This document shows positions 26,476 through 35,895 of a DNA stretch of 64,000 bases, piece after piece (within the stretch, counting starts at the first letter, position 1; each line of letters opens with the position of its first letter). The position numbers and the translations under genes were made by a program. The notes beneath the pieces are model-generated. The model was not told where the DNA came from, searched no databases, and saw nothing but the letters and a program-made list of their open reading frames with translations. Source of the stretch: Blastococcus colisei (GTDB lineage: Bacteria > Actinomycetota > Actinomycetes > Mycobacteriales > Geodermatophilaceae); NCBI RefSeq assembly GCF_006717095.1, contig NZ_VFQE01000001.1, forward strand, positions 124,001-188,000, read 5' to 3'.

Positions 26476-26656
26476 GACGCCGATCCGGAGGCGGTCAGCT
26501 GTCGATCTCCGGCCATTTCCTGACACGCTGCGAAGCATCGCTAACGACTTATCCTGATGCCCCATCCTCGGGGACGTATTAAATGAACAGTCCGAGAAGT
26601 GCTGCGCACTGCGGCGACGCGCAGCCTTCCGGTCCCCGAGCAAGGAGCACCTCATC

Positions 26657-28252
26657 GTGAGCACCACCCTGATGGCCCGCCGTCGCGGCCGCTGGTTCCT
26701 CGACCGTCCCCTCGCCGTGAAGCTCGCCGCCGTCGTGGCGACCATGGGACTCGTCGCCCTCGTCATCACCCGGGTCGGCGTCAGCGGAGTGCAGGAACTG
26801 CGTGACGGCGAGCAACGCCTCTACCAGGAGCAGGTCCAGCCGATGGACACCCTGGGCGCCATCCAGCGCAGCTTCCAGGGCGACCGCGTGCGCGTCGTCT
26901 CCTACAACGTCGCCGACGCCGAGACCCGGGCCTTCCTGCGGGAGAACCTGGCCGAGCGGCAGGTCGCGCTGCAGGCTCTGCTGGATCGGTACGACGGCCA
27001 GCAGGCCGACGACGCCGCGTGGACGGCGGTCAACGAGGCCCTGGCCGCCTACTACGCCAACGCCACCCAGCAGATGAACGCCATCGACGCCGGTTCCGCC
27101 GCGTACTACGGGTTCAACGAGGAGAAGCCGCTGGCCAGCGGTGTCATGGACCCGTACGCGGTCGAGAGCGATGCCCAGGCGGCAGCGGCCGCCGCTGAGG
27201 CGGCTGCCGGTGAGGACCTCGCGGGCGACGTCGTGCTGCAGATCGTCACCGCTCTCGTCGTCGGGCTGCTGCTCGCGTCGGCGCTGGCTGTCGTCGTCGT
27301 CCGGCACCTGACGCGGACCGTGCGTTCTGTCCATGCCGCAGTCGACGCGCTCGCGGCAGGAGACCTGACGCACGCACCCGAGGCGACGTCGGGCGACGAG
27401 CTCGGCCGCATGGCCGACGCCCTGGCCGCTGCCCAGGGGAACCTGCGGGAGGTGCTGTCCGGGGTGGTCGCCTCGGCGGACGCGGTGGCGGCGAGCTCGG
27501 AGGAGCTGTCGGCGTCGTCGGCGCAGATCTCGGCGTCGGCGGAGGAGACCTCGGCCCAGTCCGGTGTGGTGTCCGGTGCGGCGGAGGAGGTCTCGCGCAG
27601 CGTGCAGACCGTCGCCGCCGGCGCGGAGGAGATGGGTGCCTCGATCCGGGAGATCGCCTCGAACGCGGCTGAGGCCAGTGAGGTGGCGGCCCGCGCGGTG
27701 ACCGCTGCGGAGACGACGACGGCGACGGTGGCGAAGCTGGGTGACTCCTCGGCCGAGATCGGTAACGTGGTGAAGGTGATCACGAGCATCGCCGAGCAGA
27801 CGAATCTGCTGGCGCTGAACGCCACCATCGAGGCCGCGCGTGCCGGTGAGGCCGGCAAGGGCTTCGCCGTGGTGGCCAACGAGGTGAAGGAGCTGGCGCA
27901 GGAGACGGCGAAGGCGACCGAGGACATCGCCCGCCGGGTGCAGTCGATCCAGGGCGACACCACCGCCGCCGTTGCGGCGATCGAGGAGATCAGCCAGATC
28001 GTCGCCCAGATCTCCGACCGGCAGACCACCATCGCCTCGGCCGTGGAGGAGCAGACCGCCACCACCAGCGAGATGTCGCGGTCGGTGCAGGAGGCGGCGA
28101 ACGGCACGGCGGAGATCGCCAGCAACATCACCGGCGTCTCGACCGCGGCCGGTTCCACCACCCAGGCCCTGGGGCAGACCCGGACCGCCGTGGACGAGCT
28201 GTCCCGGATGGCCGCGGACCTGCGGACCAGCGTCGGGCGTTTCACCTACTGA
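26657..28252 (+). CDS. methyl-accepting chemotaxis protein 3
   Basis: 531 residues from GTG 26657, with AAGGAG nine bases upstream. TM1 at about 20-38, a helical sensor to about 190 containing several Tyr and Gln residues ([20 protein letters not shown]), TM2 194-216, HAMP and the signalling domain with the intact CheA/CheW tip. The sensor shares the '[19 protein letters not shown]' helix pattern with receptor 4. C-terminus VGRFTY. Ligand unknown. Confidence 0.93.
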   Translation: MSTTLMARRRGRWFLDRPLAVKLAAVVATMGLVALVITRVGVSGVQELRDGEQRLYQEQVQPMDTLGAIQRSFQGDRVRVVSYNVADAETRAFLRENLAERQVALQALLDRYDGQQADDAAWTAVNEALAAYYANATQQMNAIDAGSAAYYGFNEEKPLASGVMDPYAVESDAQAAAAAAEAAAGEDLAGDVVLQIVTALVVGLLLASALAVVVVRHLTRTVRSVHAAVDALAAGDLTHAPEATSGDELGRMADALAAAQGNLREVLSGVVASADAVAASSEELSASSAQISASAEETSAQSGVVSGAAEEVSRSVQTVAAGAEEMGASIREIASNAAEASEVAARAVTAAETTTATVAKLGDSSAEIGNVVKVITSIAEQTNLLALNATIEAARAGEAGKGFAVVANEVKELAQETAKATEDIARRVQSIQGDTTAAVAAIEEISQIVAQISDRQTTIASAVEEQTATTSEMSRSVQEAANGTAEIASNITGVSTAAGSTTQALGQTRTAVDELSRMAADLRTSVGRFTY

Positions 28253-28272
28253 CGCTCTCCACCCACACGATC

Positions 28273-28304
28273 GGGGTGGCAGCCGGATGTCCGGCTGCCA
28301 CCCC
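28273..28304 (+). terminator. hairpin terminator after receptor 3
   Basis: Perfect 15-bp arms GGGGTGGCAGCCGGA / TCCGGCTGCCACCCC around TG, 20 bases after the stop. Its sequence differs from the terminators after receptors 1 and 2. Confidence 0.85.
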
Positions 28305-28347
28305 GTTCGCGCATTCCGGGCACCTTTCCCGACACGTCAATGGCGTC

Positions 28348-28357
28348 ATGTCGACAA
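28348..28357. promoter_or_regulatory. ATGTCGACAA element upstream of receptor 4
   Basis: Same nine-of-ten form as before receptor 3, 205 bases before the ATG, with CGACACG 48 bases downstream (28396-28402). The 300-base gap holds nothing else beyond the terminator of receptor 3. Confidence 0.5.
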
Positions 28358-28552
28358 CGACGATGCGGTCATCGACCAATCTTCCGCGCCGTTCGCGACA
28401 CGCTGGAAATGCGGACGATCCCGATTCGGACGTGCCCTACCTTTCTGCCAGTCGCACACGCCCCACGTGATGGACCGCTTTCTGTCGAGGCCATTCGCGG
28501 CGCGACGATGCCCCGCCTGCCGTGCACATCAGTCTCTTCCAGGAGAACCACC

Positions 28553-30166
28553 ATGACTGTTCCCGCCAAGACCACCCGCTCCGGACGAGGAGGCTGGTTC
28601 ACCGATCGTCCGATCGGCGTGAAGATCGGTGCCGCCCTCGCCGTCCTCGCGATCGTCGCCTTCGGGCTCACAGCTCTGGCCGTCCAGCGGATAGGAACGC
28701 TGGCCGACGCGGGAGACATGCTGTACGAGGACTCCATCGTGCCGCTCGAGCGGCTGGGTGAGGCCCAGCGAACGTTCCAGGGCATCCGTGCGCGCAACAA
28801 CGTCTACGGCCTGGCCGACGCGGCGACCCAGGAAAGCCTGCGGGCCGACCTGGAGGCTCGCACGGAGCAGTTCGTCGGCGAGGTGCAGGTCTACGTCGAC
28901 ACCCTGGGAGACCCGAACGACTTCGCGCCGGTCCAGGAGGCCGTCGACGCCTACTTCGCCGTGGTGGAGGGGCAACTCTACCCGGTCGCCGCCACCGGCG
29001 ACGCCGCTGCGGCCCTCCAGGTGGTCAGCGGTCCGCTCGCCGAGACCGGGCGGGCCCTCTCGGACTCGTTCGGTGTCGAGCAGGCGCGGCAGGGAGAGGA
29101 CGCCAAGGCCGACGCCGCGGCCGGCCAGGACCTCGCCACGGCGGCGCGGTACACCCTGTGGATCGCCCTCGCGATCGGGGTCGCCGTCGCCGGGCTGCTC
29201 GGTGGGTGGGTCGTGCGCCAGATCGTCCGGACCGTGCGGTCGGTGCAGGCATCCGTGGATGCGCTTGCCAAGGGCGATCTGACCGTCATCCCCGAGGTCA
29301 ACTCGGGTGACGAGCTCGGCCGGATGGCCGCCTCGCTCGGCACGGCCCAGGAGGGCCTGCGGTCGGTCCTGGCCGGTGTGGCCGCCTCGGCGGACGCGGT
29401 GGCGGCGAGCTCGGAGGAGCTGTCGGCGTCGTCGGCGCAGATCTCGGCGTCGGCGGAGGAGACCTCGGCCCAGTCCGGTGTCGTGTCCTCGGCGGCGGAG
29501 GAGGTCTCGCGCAGCGTGCAGACCGTGGCCGCGGGTGCGGAGCAGATGGGTGCCTCGATCCGGGAGATCGCCTCGAACGCGGCGGAGGCCAGCGAGGTGG
29601 CGGCCCGGGCCGTCACGGCAGCGGAGACCACCACCGCGACGGTGGCCAAGCTGGGCGAGTCCTCGGCCGAGATCGGCAACGTCGTCAAGGTCATCACCAG
29701 CATCGCCGAGCAGACCAACCTCCTCGCGCTCAACGCCACCATCGAGGCCGCGCGGGCCGGGGAGGCCGGCAAGGGCTTCGCGGTCGTGGCCAACGAGGTC
29801 AAGGAGCTGGCGCAGGAGACGGCGAAGGCGACGGAGGACATCGCCCGGCGGGTGCAGTCGATCCAGGGCGACACGACCGCGGCGGTGGCCGCGATCGAGG
29901 AGATCTCCCAGATCGTCGCCCAGATCTCCGACCGGCAGACCACCATCGCCTCGGCGGTGGAGGAGCAGACCGCGACCACCAACGAGATGTCGCGCTCGGT
30001 CCAGGAGGCCGCCGGCGGGACGACGGAGATCGCCAGCAACATCACCGGTGTCTCCACGGCGGCGGAGTCCACCACGCAGGCGCTGACCCAGACGCAGACG
30101 GCCGTGGAGGAGCTCTCCCGCATGGCCGCCGACCTGCGGACGAGCGTCGGCACGTTCACGTACTGA
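28553..30166 (+). CDS. methyl-accepting chemotaxis protein 4
   Basis: 537 residues. ATG 28553 follows AGGAGA with ideal spacing. TM1 at about 22-44, a helical sensor to about 198, TM2 201-221, HAMP, then the signalling coiled coil with the conserved tip. N-terminal 30 residues and the whole C-terminal half closely match receptor 2, whereas the sensor between them is different. C-terminus VGTFTY. It is the last receptor before cheA, separated from it by a terminator. Ligand unknown. Confidence 0.93.
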   Translation: MTVPAKTTRSGRGGWFTDRPIGVKIGAALAVLAIVAFGLTALAVQRIGTLADAGDMLYEDSIVPLERLGEAQRTFQGIRARNNVYGLADAATQESLRADLEARTEQFVGEVQVYVDTLGDPNDFAPVQEAVDAYFAVVEGQLYPVAATGDAAAALQVVSGPLAETGRALSDSFGVEQARQGEDAKADAAAGQDLATAARYTLWIALAIGVAVAGLLGGWVVRQIVRTVRSVQASVDALAKGDLTVIPEVNSGDELGRMAASLGTAQEGLRSVLAGVAASADAVAASSEELSASSAQISASAEETSAQSGVVSSAAEEVSRSVQTVAAGAEQMGASIREIASNAAEASEVAARAVTAAETTTATVAKLGESSAEIGNVVKVITSIAEQTNLLALNATIEAARAGEAGKGFAVVANEVKELAQETAKATEDIARRVQSIQGDTTAAVAAIEEISQIVAQISDRQTTIASAVEEQTATTNEMSRSVQEAAGGTTEIASNITGVSTAAESTTQALTQTQTAVEELSRMAADLRTSVGTFTY

Positions 30167-30249
30167 GCACCACCCCTGTCGACGTGGCCACTTCGGCGGG
30201 GCAGCAGGTGTCGGCTCCACCTCGCGGGTGCCGATAACTGCACCGACGG

Positions 30250-30288
30250 CGGTGCCGGGCGGGTTCACCTTGACTCCGCCCGGCACCG
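30250..30288 (+). terminator. hairpin terminator between receptor 4 and cheA
   Basis: 13-bp arms (core GGTGCCGGGCGG / CCGCCCGGCACC) with a 13-base loop. It ends 62 bases before the cheA start, so cheA probably has its own promoter in or near this hairpin, or the hairpin attenuates read-through. Confidence 0.75.
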
Positions 30289-30350
30289 GCCGATGACCCA
30301 ACCGGGCGGGCTCCCAGCCCGGTCGCAACGTGAGAGAGAAGGCACCAACG

Positions 30351-32837
30351 GTGGACGGTCTGGACGACATCGTCGAGGAGTTCCTGGTCGAGAGCCACGA
30401 GAACCTCGACCAGCTGGACTCGGACCTGGTCGCGCTGGAACAGGACCCGAATTCCCGCGAGCGGCTCTCGAGCATCTTCCGGACCATCCACACGATCAAG
30501 GGCACCAGCGGCTTCCTGGCCTTCAACCGGCTCGAGGAGGTGACCCACGTCGGGGAGAACATGCTCTCCCGGCTGCGGGACGGCGAACTGGCGCTGACTC
30601 CCGCCCGCACCAGCGTGCTGCTGCAGATGGTGGACACGGTCCGGGCCCTGCTGACCTCGATCGAGGCGAGCGGCGGTGAGGGTGCCGTGGAGGTCGCCGG
30701 CGTCGTCGCCGCGATCACCGCCGCGATGGACGACGCCCCGGCCGCCGCGGCCATCCCGGCCCCCCGGACCGGGACGCCGGCGAAGGCCACCGCCGTCAAG
30801 GCCCCGGCCAAGGCTCCGGCCAAGGCCGCCGCGAAGGCTCCCGCCAAGGCTGCCGCCAAGGCCCCGGTCAAGGCCGCGAAGACCCCGGCCAGGAAGACCA
30901 CCGCACGCAAGGCCACCACGCCGCGTGCCACGACGACCCCGGCGGCGCCCGCCGCCGGGCCGCTGGACGACGCACCGCTCGCCGTCCTCGTCGACGAGCT
31001 GCCCGAGGGAGCGAACGCAGTCATGCCCGAGCGCACTGTGGAGGAGCCGGCCGCCCCGGCTCCCGCCGCCGAGCAGACCGAGACCGAGGCGCCGTCGGCC
31101 GGCGGTGACGGTCAGGCGCGGCGCGGGGTCGCCGACAGCACCATCCGGGTCGACGTCGACCTGCTCGACGAGCTCATGCTGCTGGTGGGCGAGCTGGTCC
31201 TCACCCGCAACCAGATCGTGCAGAACGTCGCCCGGCAGACCGACACGGACCTGATCCGTGCCTCCCAGCGGCTCAACCTGATCGCCAGCGAGCTGCAGGA
31301 GGGCGTCATGAAGACGCGCATGCAGCCGATCGACCACATCTGGTCCAAGCTGCCGCGCGTCGTCCGCGACCTGGGTCTGCAGTGCGGCAAGAACGTGCGG
31401 CTGGAGATGGAGGGCCGGGAGACCGAGCTCGACAAGACGCTGCTCGAGGCCGTCAAGGACCCGTTGACCCACCTGGTGCGGAACTCGGTGGACCACGGCA
31501 TCGAGGCCGTCGAGGCGCGCAGGAAGGCCGGCAAGCCCGCCGAGGGCGTCCTCACCCTGCGGGCGCGCCACGAGAGCGGCCAGGTCGTGGTCGAGGTCGC
31601 CGACGACGGCGCGGGCATCGACCCCGCCAAGCTGGGCGCCAAGGCCGTCCAGCGCGGCCTCGTCACCCCCGATGCGCTCACCCGGATGAGCCCGGCCGAC
31701 ATCCTGCAGCTGATCTTCCTGCCCGGCTTCTCCACCGCAGCGGCCGTCACGAACGTCTCCGGCCGAGGCGTCGGCATGGACGTCGTCAAGACCAACATCG
31801 AGGCGATCGGCGGCACGATCGAGGTCGAGTCCGACGCCGGTGTGGGCACCGTCTGCCGGCTGCGCATCCCGCTCACCCTCGCGATCGTCCCGGCGCTGAC
31901 CGTCGAGTGCGCCGGCGACCGCTACGCCATCCCGCAGATCAGCCTGCAGGAGCTGGTCAGCCTGGACGCCGAGAAGGCAGCGAATGCCGTCGAGGAGGTC
32001 GGCGGCGCGCAGGTCTACCGGCTCCGGGGTGAGCTACTGCCCCTCGTCCGGCTCACCGACGTCCTGGGCCTGACCTCCGAGCGGCACGACGGCCACGTGG
32101 TCATCGCCGTGCTGCGCTCCGAGGGCCGGCGCTTCGGCCTCGTCGTGGACCGCGTCATCAACACCGAGGAGATCGTCGTCAAGGCGGTCGGCGGCCAGAT
32201 GAAGGCGATCGGCCTCTACTCCGGCGCGACCGTCCTCGGCGACGGCACCGTTGCGCTCATCCTCGACGTCCAGGCGCTGGCCCGCCGGGCCCTGCGCACC
32301 GAGACCACCGAACGGAGCCAGGAGGCCGCCCGGGACGCGGCCGCGGCCGCGGCGTCGAGCGAGACCGACCGGCAGCGGATGCTCCTGGCGGCGATCGGCG
32401 GCGGCCGCCGCGTGGCCATCCCCCTCGACACCGTCACGCGCCTCGAGCAGGTGCGCACGGAGTCGGTGGAGAAGGTCGGCAACCGGGAGGTCGTGCAGTA
32501 CCGCGGCGCGATCCTGCCGATGGTCCGCCTCGACCGGCACCTGGGCGCGTACGGCGAGACCGACCGCGAGGTCCTCGAGGTGATCGTCTACAGCGACCAC
32601 GGGCGCAGCGTCGCGATCGTCGTCGAGGAGATCCTCGACATCGTCGACGGCGAGGCCGCGGTGCGCAGCGACATCGACGACCTGGGGCTGCTCGGCTCCG
32701 CCGTCCTCGGCGACAAGGTGACCGAACTGCTCGACGTGCGCGCGGCCATCCTGGCTGCCGACCCGGCCTTCTACTCGGCCCACCCCACCGCCCCCGCGAC
32801 GCCCACCGGCGTCCCCGCCTCTCTGCTGGAGGTCTGA
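30351..32837 (+). CDS. cheA: chemotaxis histidine kinase CheA with two CheW-like domains
   Basis: 828 residues. HPt/P1 domain (1-105) has the phosphorylated His47 in IHTIKGTSGF. A long Ala-Lys-Pro linker (about 135-195, PAKA-type repeats) replaces a recognisable P2. The dimerisation domain starts near 264 (VDVDLLDELMLLVGELVLTR). The ATPase domain has the N box LVRNSVDHGIE (about 375), DDGAGID and GRGVGMDVVK. Two CheW-like domains follow, at about 510-650 and 674-810; one is usual. GTG 30351 is preceded by GAGAAGG, and the in-frame GTG 30330 adds seven unusual residues. cheW follows after one base. Confidence 0.95.
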   Translation: MDGLDDIVEEFLVESHENLDQLDSDLVALEQDPNSRERLSSIFRTIHTIKGTSGFLAFNRLEEVTHVGENMLSRLRDGELALTPARTSVLLQMVDTVRALLTSIEASGGEGAVEVAGVVAAITAAMDDAPAAAAIPAPRTGTPAKATAVKAPAKAPAKAAAKAPAKAAAKAPVKAAKTPARKTTARKATTPRATTTPAAPAAGPLDDAPLAVLVDELPEGANAVMPERTVEEPAAPAPAAEQTETEAPSAGGDGQARRGVADSTIRVDVDLLDELMLLVGELVLTRNQIVQNVARQTDTDLIRASQRLNLIASELQEGVMKTRMQPIDHIWSKLPRVVRDLGLQCGKNVRLEMEGRETELDKTLLEAVKDPLTHLVRNSVDHGIEAVEARRKAGKPAEGVLTLRARHESGQVVVEVADDGAGIDPAKLGAKAVQRGLVTPDALTRMSPADILQLIFLPGFSTAAAVTNVSGRGVGMDVVKTNIEAIGGTIEVESDAGVGTVCRLRIPLTLAIVPALTVECAGDRYAIPQISLQELVSLDAEKAANAVEEVGGAQVYRLRGELLPLVRLTDVLGLTSERHDGHVVIAVLRSEGRRFGLVVDRVINTEEIVVKAVGGQMKAIGLYSGATVLGDGTVALILDVQALARRALRTETTERSQEAARDAAAAAASSETDRQRMLLAAIGGGRRVAIPLDTVTRLEQVRTESVEKVGNREVVQYRGAILPMVRLDRHLGAYGETDREVLEVIVYSDHGRSVAIVVEEILDIVDGEAAVRSDIDDLGLLGSAVLGDKVTELLDVRAAILAADPAFYSAHPTAPATPTGVPASLLEV

Positions 32838-32838
32838 C

Positions 32839-33291
32839 GTGACCGCCCCCGCCCGCACTGCCGCTCCCGCCACGAGCGGGCAGCTGGCCACCTTCCGGCT
32901 GGACGGTGACCTGTACGGCATCGAGGTCGAGCACGTGCAGGAGGTGCTGCGCAGCCAGCAGCTCACCCGCGTGCCCCTCGCGCCCACCGCCGTCGCCGGG
33001 CTCATCAACCTGCGTGGCCAGGTGGTGACCGCGATCGAGCTGCGCGAGCGCCTCGGCCGACCGCCGCGTCCGGAGGGCACCGACCCCGTGGTCATCGTCG
33101 TCCGCCTGCACGGCGAGGCCGTCAGCATGCTGGTCGACTCCATCGCCGACGTCGTCGACGTGGACGCCAGTGACTTCGAGGCGCCGCCGGACACGCTGGA
33201 GGGCCAGGCCCGTGACCTGATCCGCGGCGCGTACAAGCTGCACGGCCAGCTGCTGCTGGCGCTGGACGTCCAGAAAGCCGTCAGCGCCTGA
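32839..33291 (+). CDS. cheW: chemotaxis coupling protein CheW
   Basis: 150-residue SH3-like adaptor that links receptor tips to CheA. Recognised by QLATFRLDGDLYGIEVEHVQEV (split by strand turns), AGLINLRGQVVTAIELRERLG (with the conserved NLRG) and VDSIADVVDVD. An N-terminal Ala/Thr-rich extension of about 13 residues is present. It starts one base after the cheA stop, so translation is coupled. A weak hairpin and a 147-base gap follow. Confidence 0.95.
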   Translation: MTAPARTAAPATSGQLATFRLDGDLYGIEVEHVQEVLRSQQLTRVPLAPTAVAGLINLRGQVVTAIELRERLGRPPRPEGTDPVVIVVRLHGEAVSMLVDSIADVVDVDASDFEAPPDTLEGQARDLIRGAYKLHGQLLLALDVQKAVSA

Positions 33292-33309
33292 GTCGCTCAC
33301 TCGACGCAA

Positions 33310-33334
33310 TCGGGCGCTGACAGTCTTCGCCCGA
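33310..33334 (+). terminator. short stem-loop after cheW
   Basis: 7-bp arms TCGGGCG / CGCCCGA with an 11-base loop, 18 bases after the cheW stop. Weak; may be a terminator for cheA-cheW. Confidence 0.4.
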
Positions 33335-33438
33335 ACGCGCGGCCGTTCCCCCATCGCTCTCCTGCCTTGGGGTGACGGCCGCGTGGCGTTTCCGGGACGG
33401 AGCATTCAGAGTGGACCAACCCATCTCTGGAGGCGACC

Positions 33439-34332
33439 GTGCCCTACTCCCTGGTCAGTGCCGCAACGCTCGGCTTCGACCTGGTGCGCCTGCCCGCCGG
33501 CCAGGCGGTCGCCGGTGTCCTGCTGACCGGGCTGGGGTCCGATGCCGTGGCCCTGTCGGGCCTCGCCACCATGAACCCGAGCCGGGGACTCGCTCTCGAG
33601 GAGCGCGGGGTGCTCGCGGTCCGTGGTCGCCGCGCCCGGGAGCTGGCTGCCTCCGTCCCGCACATGCGCAGCGCCGCCGCCGCGGATGATCGCGCCGCCG
33701 TGCTCGTGAGCCAGCTCGAGCAGGGCACGATCGGTGACGCGCCGACGCTGGAGCGCCTGCTCCGCGACGACGTCCTGGGCCCCGAGCACGCCGCGGCCGG
33801 TGAGCTGTCGGACGACGAGCGGGACGAGGCCGTGGCCGTCCTGGCCGACGCCGCGGTCGGCTACTGGGCCGCAGGCGTCCTCCCCCCGCTGGTCCGGCGT
33901 GAGCTGACCGGCCCCTACGACCGGGCCGTGGAGCGTGCACTCGTCGCCGTCCCCGAGGTCGGCGGCGACCTCGGCCCGGCCGCCGCCGCTCTGGCAGGCC
34001 TGCTCGATGCGATCCGCGGGCTGGACGAGACCGGCCGGGCCGCCTGGCGCGCGGCCGTCGACGAGGGCCGCGCCGAGCACCGCCCGTGGGCCACGGCCAT
34101 GCACGAGGCCTCCTGGGCCGCGCACGTGTCCGGCCGGACCCGATCCCTGGCGGCGGCCCAGCTGCACGCCGTCCAGGCATTCCTCGACGGCGGCTTCGAC
34201 CTGCACGACGGCGCCGCGGGCGTGTGGAACGCCGTCGCGGGCTGCGTCCAGGGTCTGGCCATGGGCGACCTGCTCGACGAGGGGGCTCAGGCGGTCCTGC
34301 AGGCGCCCTTGCGCCGCGTCAGCGCTGCCTGA
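33439..34332 (+). CDS. unrecognised 297-residue protein inside the chemotaxis cluster
   Basis: GTG 33439 is well placed after GGAGG (33429-33433), and codon use is like its neighbours, so this is a real gene. I do not recognise the family. The protein is soluble, Ala/Leu-rich and mostly helical. The first 60 residues contain hydrophobic strands (FDLVRLPAGQAVAGVLLTGL), and the rest alternates acidic and aliphatic helices with conserved-looking HRPWATAMHEASWAAH and GVWNAVAGCVQGLAMG segments. No HTH, receiver, kinase or membrane segment is evident. It lies between cheW and cheB and probably has a chemotaxis or motility role specific to this lineage; this is inferred from position only. Confidence 0.6.
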   Translation: MPYSLVSAATLGFDLVRLPAGQAVAGVLLTGLGSDAVALSGLATMNPSRGLALEERGVLAVRGRRARELAASVPHMRSAAAADDRAAVLVSQLEQGTIGDAPTLERLLRDDVLGPEHAAAGELSDDERDEAVAVLADAAVGYWAAGVLPPLVRRELTGPYDRAVERALVAVPEVGGDLGPAAAALAGLLDAIRGLDETGRAAWRAAVDEGRAEHRPWATAMHEASWAAHVSGRTRSLAAAQLHAVQAFLDGGFDLHDGAAGVWNAVAGCVQGLAMGDLLDEGAQAVLQAPLRRVSAA

Positions 34333-34776
34333 GCAACCCTTCTCCCTCCCGCCTGCGGCGCCTGCCGCGTCTCGCGGTGGTCGCGGGCGTTGCACGTGCT
34401 CGCGGTGACCTCATCGCCGAAGAGGCGGTCATGCGCGCACCTCGGCTCGATCGCTGGCGGGATGCGGCTGCTGCGGGCCGGTGACCTGCAGCTCTCCGCC
34501 TGATCCGGCGACCGCATCGCCATTGTCGACAGATGGCCAAAATGCTATTGCGACCATTCCGGGGCGGTCGCCGATGAATCGCGTAACGAGTTCGGCCGGT
34601 CCCTTTCCTTTTCATTGCGCACACCCGAAGCTCAATGTGTCGGTACCGTCGGCGGCGCCTCCGGGAGCCGCTCGCGAAAAGGATCATGCCCGCCCGCTCA
34701 AGGGCCGTTCCCTGGTGCCGATACAGGAATGACAGCCTGCCGGGCTGAGCCTGCGCAGGGAAGCTGGAGGACACGC
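34333..34776. other. 444-base gap upstream of cheB
   Basis: No convincing ORF. The segment 34515-34640 is distinctly less GC-rich than its surroundings and contains the TTGTCGACAG element. It probably contains the promoter of the cheB-R-Y-X-Y-C operon. Confidence 0.6.
34523..34532. promoter_or_regulatory. TTGTCGACAG element upstream of cheB operon
   Basis: Nine of ten bases of the palindrome found before the four receptors, 254 bases before the cheB GTG. Confidence 0.5.
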
Positions 34777-35895
34777 GTGAACCCGATCAGGGTGATGGTC
34801 GTCGACGATTCCGTCGTCGTCCGGAAGATCGTGACCGACGTCCTCTCCGCCGACCCGGACATCGAGGTCGTGGGCACCGCCGTCAACGGCAGGATCGCCC
34901 TGGGCAAGCTCGAGCAGCTGAAGCCGGATCTCGTCACGATGGACATCGAGATGCCGGAGATGAACGGCATCGAGGCAGTGCGCGCCATCCGCGCCTCTCG
35001 CAGCCGGGTGCCGATCGTCATGTTCAGCACGCTGACCGAGCGAGGCGCCTCGTCCACCCTGGACGCCCTGTCCGCGGGCGCCAACGACTACGTCACGAAG
35101 CCGGCGAACGTCGGCAGCGTCGGGCAGTCGATGGAGAGCGTCCGCGAGCAGCTGATCCCGAAGATCAAGGCGCTCACCGGCCGCCCGGTCACCCCGGGGC
35201 CGGCCCGCGCCGCCGCACCACTCCCCCCTCCTCCCCCCGCCGCGCCCCGCACCGGCCCGCACAAGTTGCCGGCCGTGCTGGTGATCGGTTCCTCCACCGG
35301 CGGGCCCGAGGCGCTTGCCAAGGTGCTCCCCCAGCTGCCCGCCTCGCTGCCGGTCCCGGTGCTCCTGGTGCAGCACATGCCGCCCGTCTTCACCCGGCAG
35401 TTCGCCCAGCGCCTCGACCGGCTGTGCCCGCTGCGCGTGGTGGAGGCCTCCGACGGCACCCCGATCCTCCCGGGCACCGTCCACCTGGCACCGGGCGATC
35501 ACCACCTCGTCGTCCGGGGCGGTGGGGCCCGCGGGCGGCAGGCCCTGCACACCGGGCTCCACCAGGGCCCGCCCGAGAACTTCTGCCGTCCGGCCGTCGA
35601 TCCGCTCTTCCGCTCGGCCGTGACCGCGTTCGACGGCGCCGTGCTGGCCGTCGTCCTGACCGGCATGGGTTCCGACGGACGCAACGGCGCCGGGGAGATC
35701 CGCGCCGCTGGAGGCACCGTGCTCGTGCAGGACCAGACCACCTCCGTCGTCTGGGGGATGCCCGGCGCCATCAGCCAGGCCGGCTACGCCGACGAGGTGC
35801 TGCCCCTGGACCGCATCCCGGAGGCGATCAACCGCCACCTGTCCGGCGTCGCGGGTACGCGTCCGGCCGCGGCCGTCGCAGGAGGCGCGCGATGA
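34777..35895 (+). CDS. cheB: chemotaxis protein-glutamate methylesterase/deamidase CheB
   Basis: 372 residues. Removes methyl groups from receptor glutamates to adapt signalling. Receiver domain 1-125 has DD at 10-11, phosphoacceptor Asp56 (TMDIEMP) and Lys108 (VTKPAN). A Pro/Ala linker (about 137-160) joins the esterase domain, whose triad is Ser173 (IGSSTGGPEAL), His200 (LVQHMPPVFT) and Asp300 (LTGMGSDGRNGA). GTG 34777 is six bases after GGAGG. The end overlaps cheR by four bases (ATGA). Confidence 0.96.
   Translation: MNPIRVMVVDDSVVVRKIVTDVLSADPDIEVVGTAVNGRIALGKLEQLKPDLVTMDIEMPEMNGIEAVRAIRASRSRVPIVMFSTLTERGASSTLDALSAGANDYVTKPANVGSVGQSMESVREQLIPKIKALTGRPVTPGPARAAAPLPPPPPAAPRTGPHKLPAVLVIGSSTGGPEALAKVLPQLPASLPVPVLLVQHMPPVFTRQFAQRLDRLCPLRVVEASDGTPILPGTVHLAPGDHHLVVRGGGARGRQALHTGLHQGPPENFCRPAVDPLFRSAVTAFDGAVLAVVLTGMGSDGRNGAGEIRAAGGTVLVQDQTTSVVWGMPGAISQAGYADEVLPLDRIPEAINRHLSGVAGTRPAAAVAGGAR

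Noticed and set aside
30779-30905. Repetitive GCC/AAG tract as a possible independent repeat element
   Set aside because: It is the in-frame Ala-Lys-Pro linker of CheA and keeps the reading frame.
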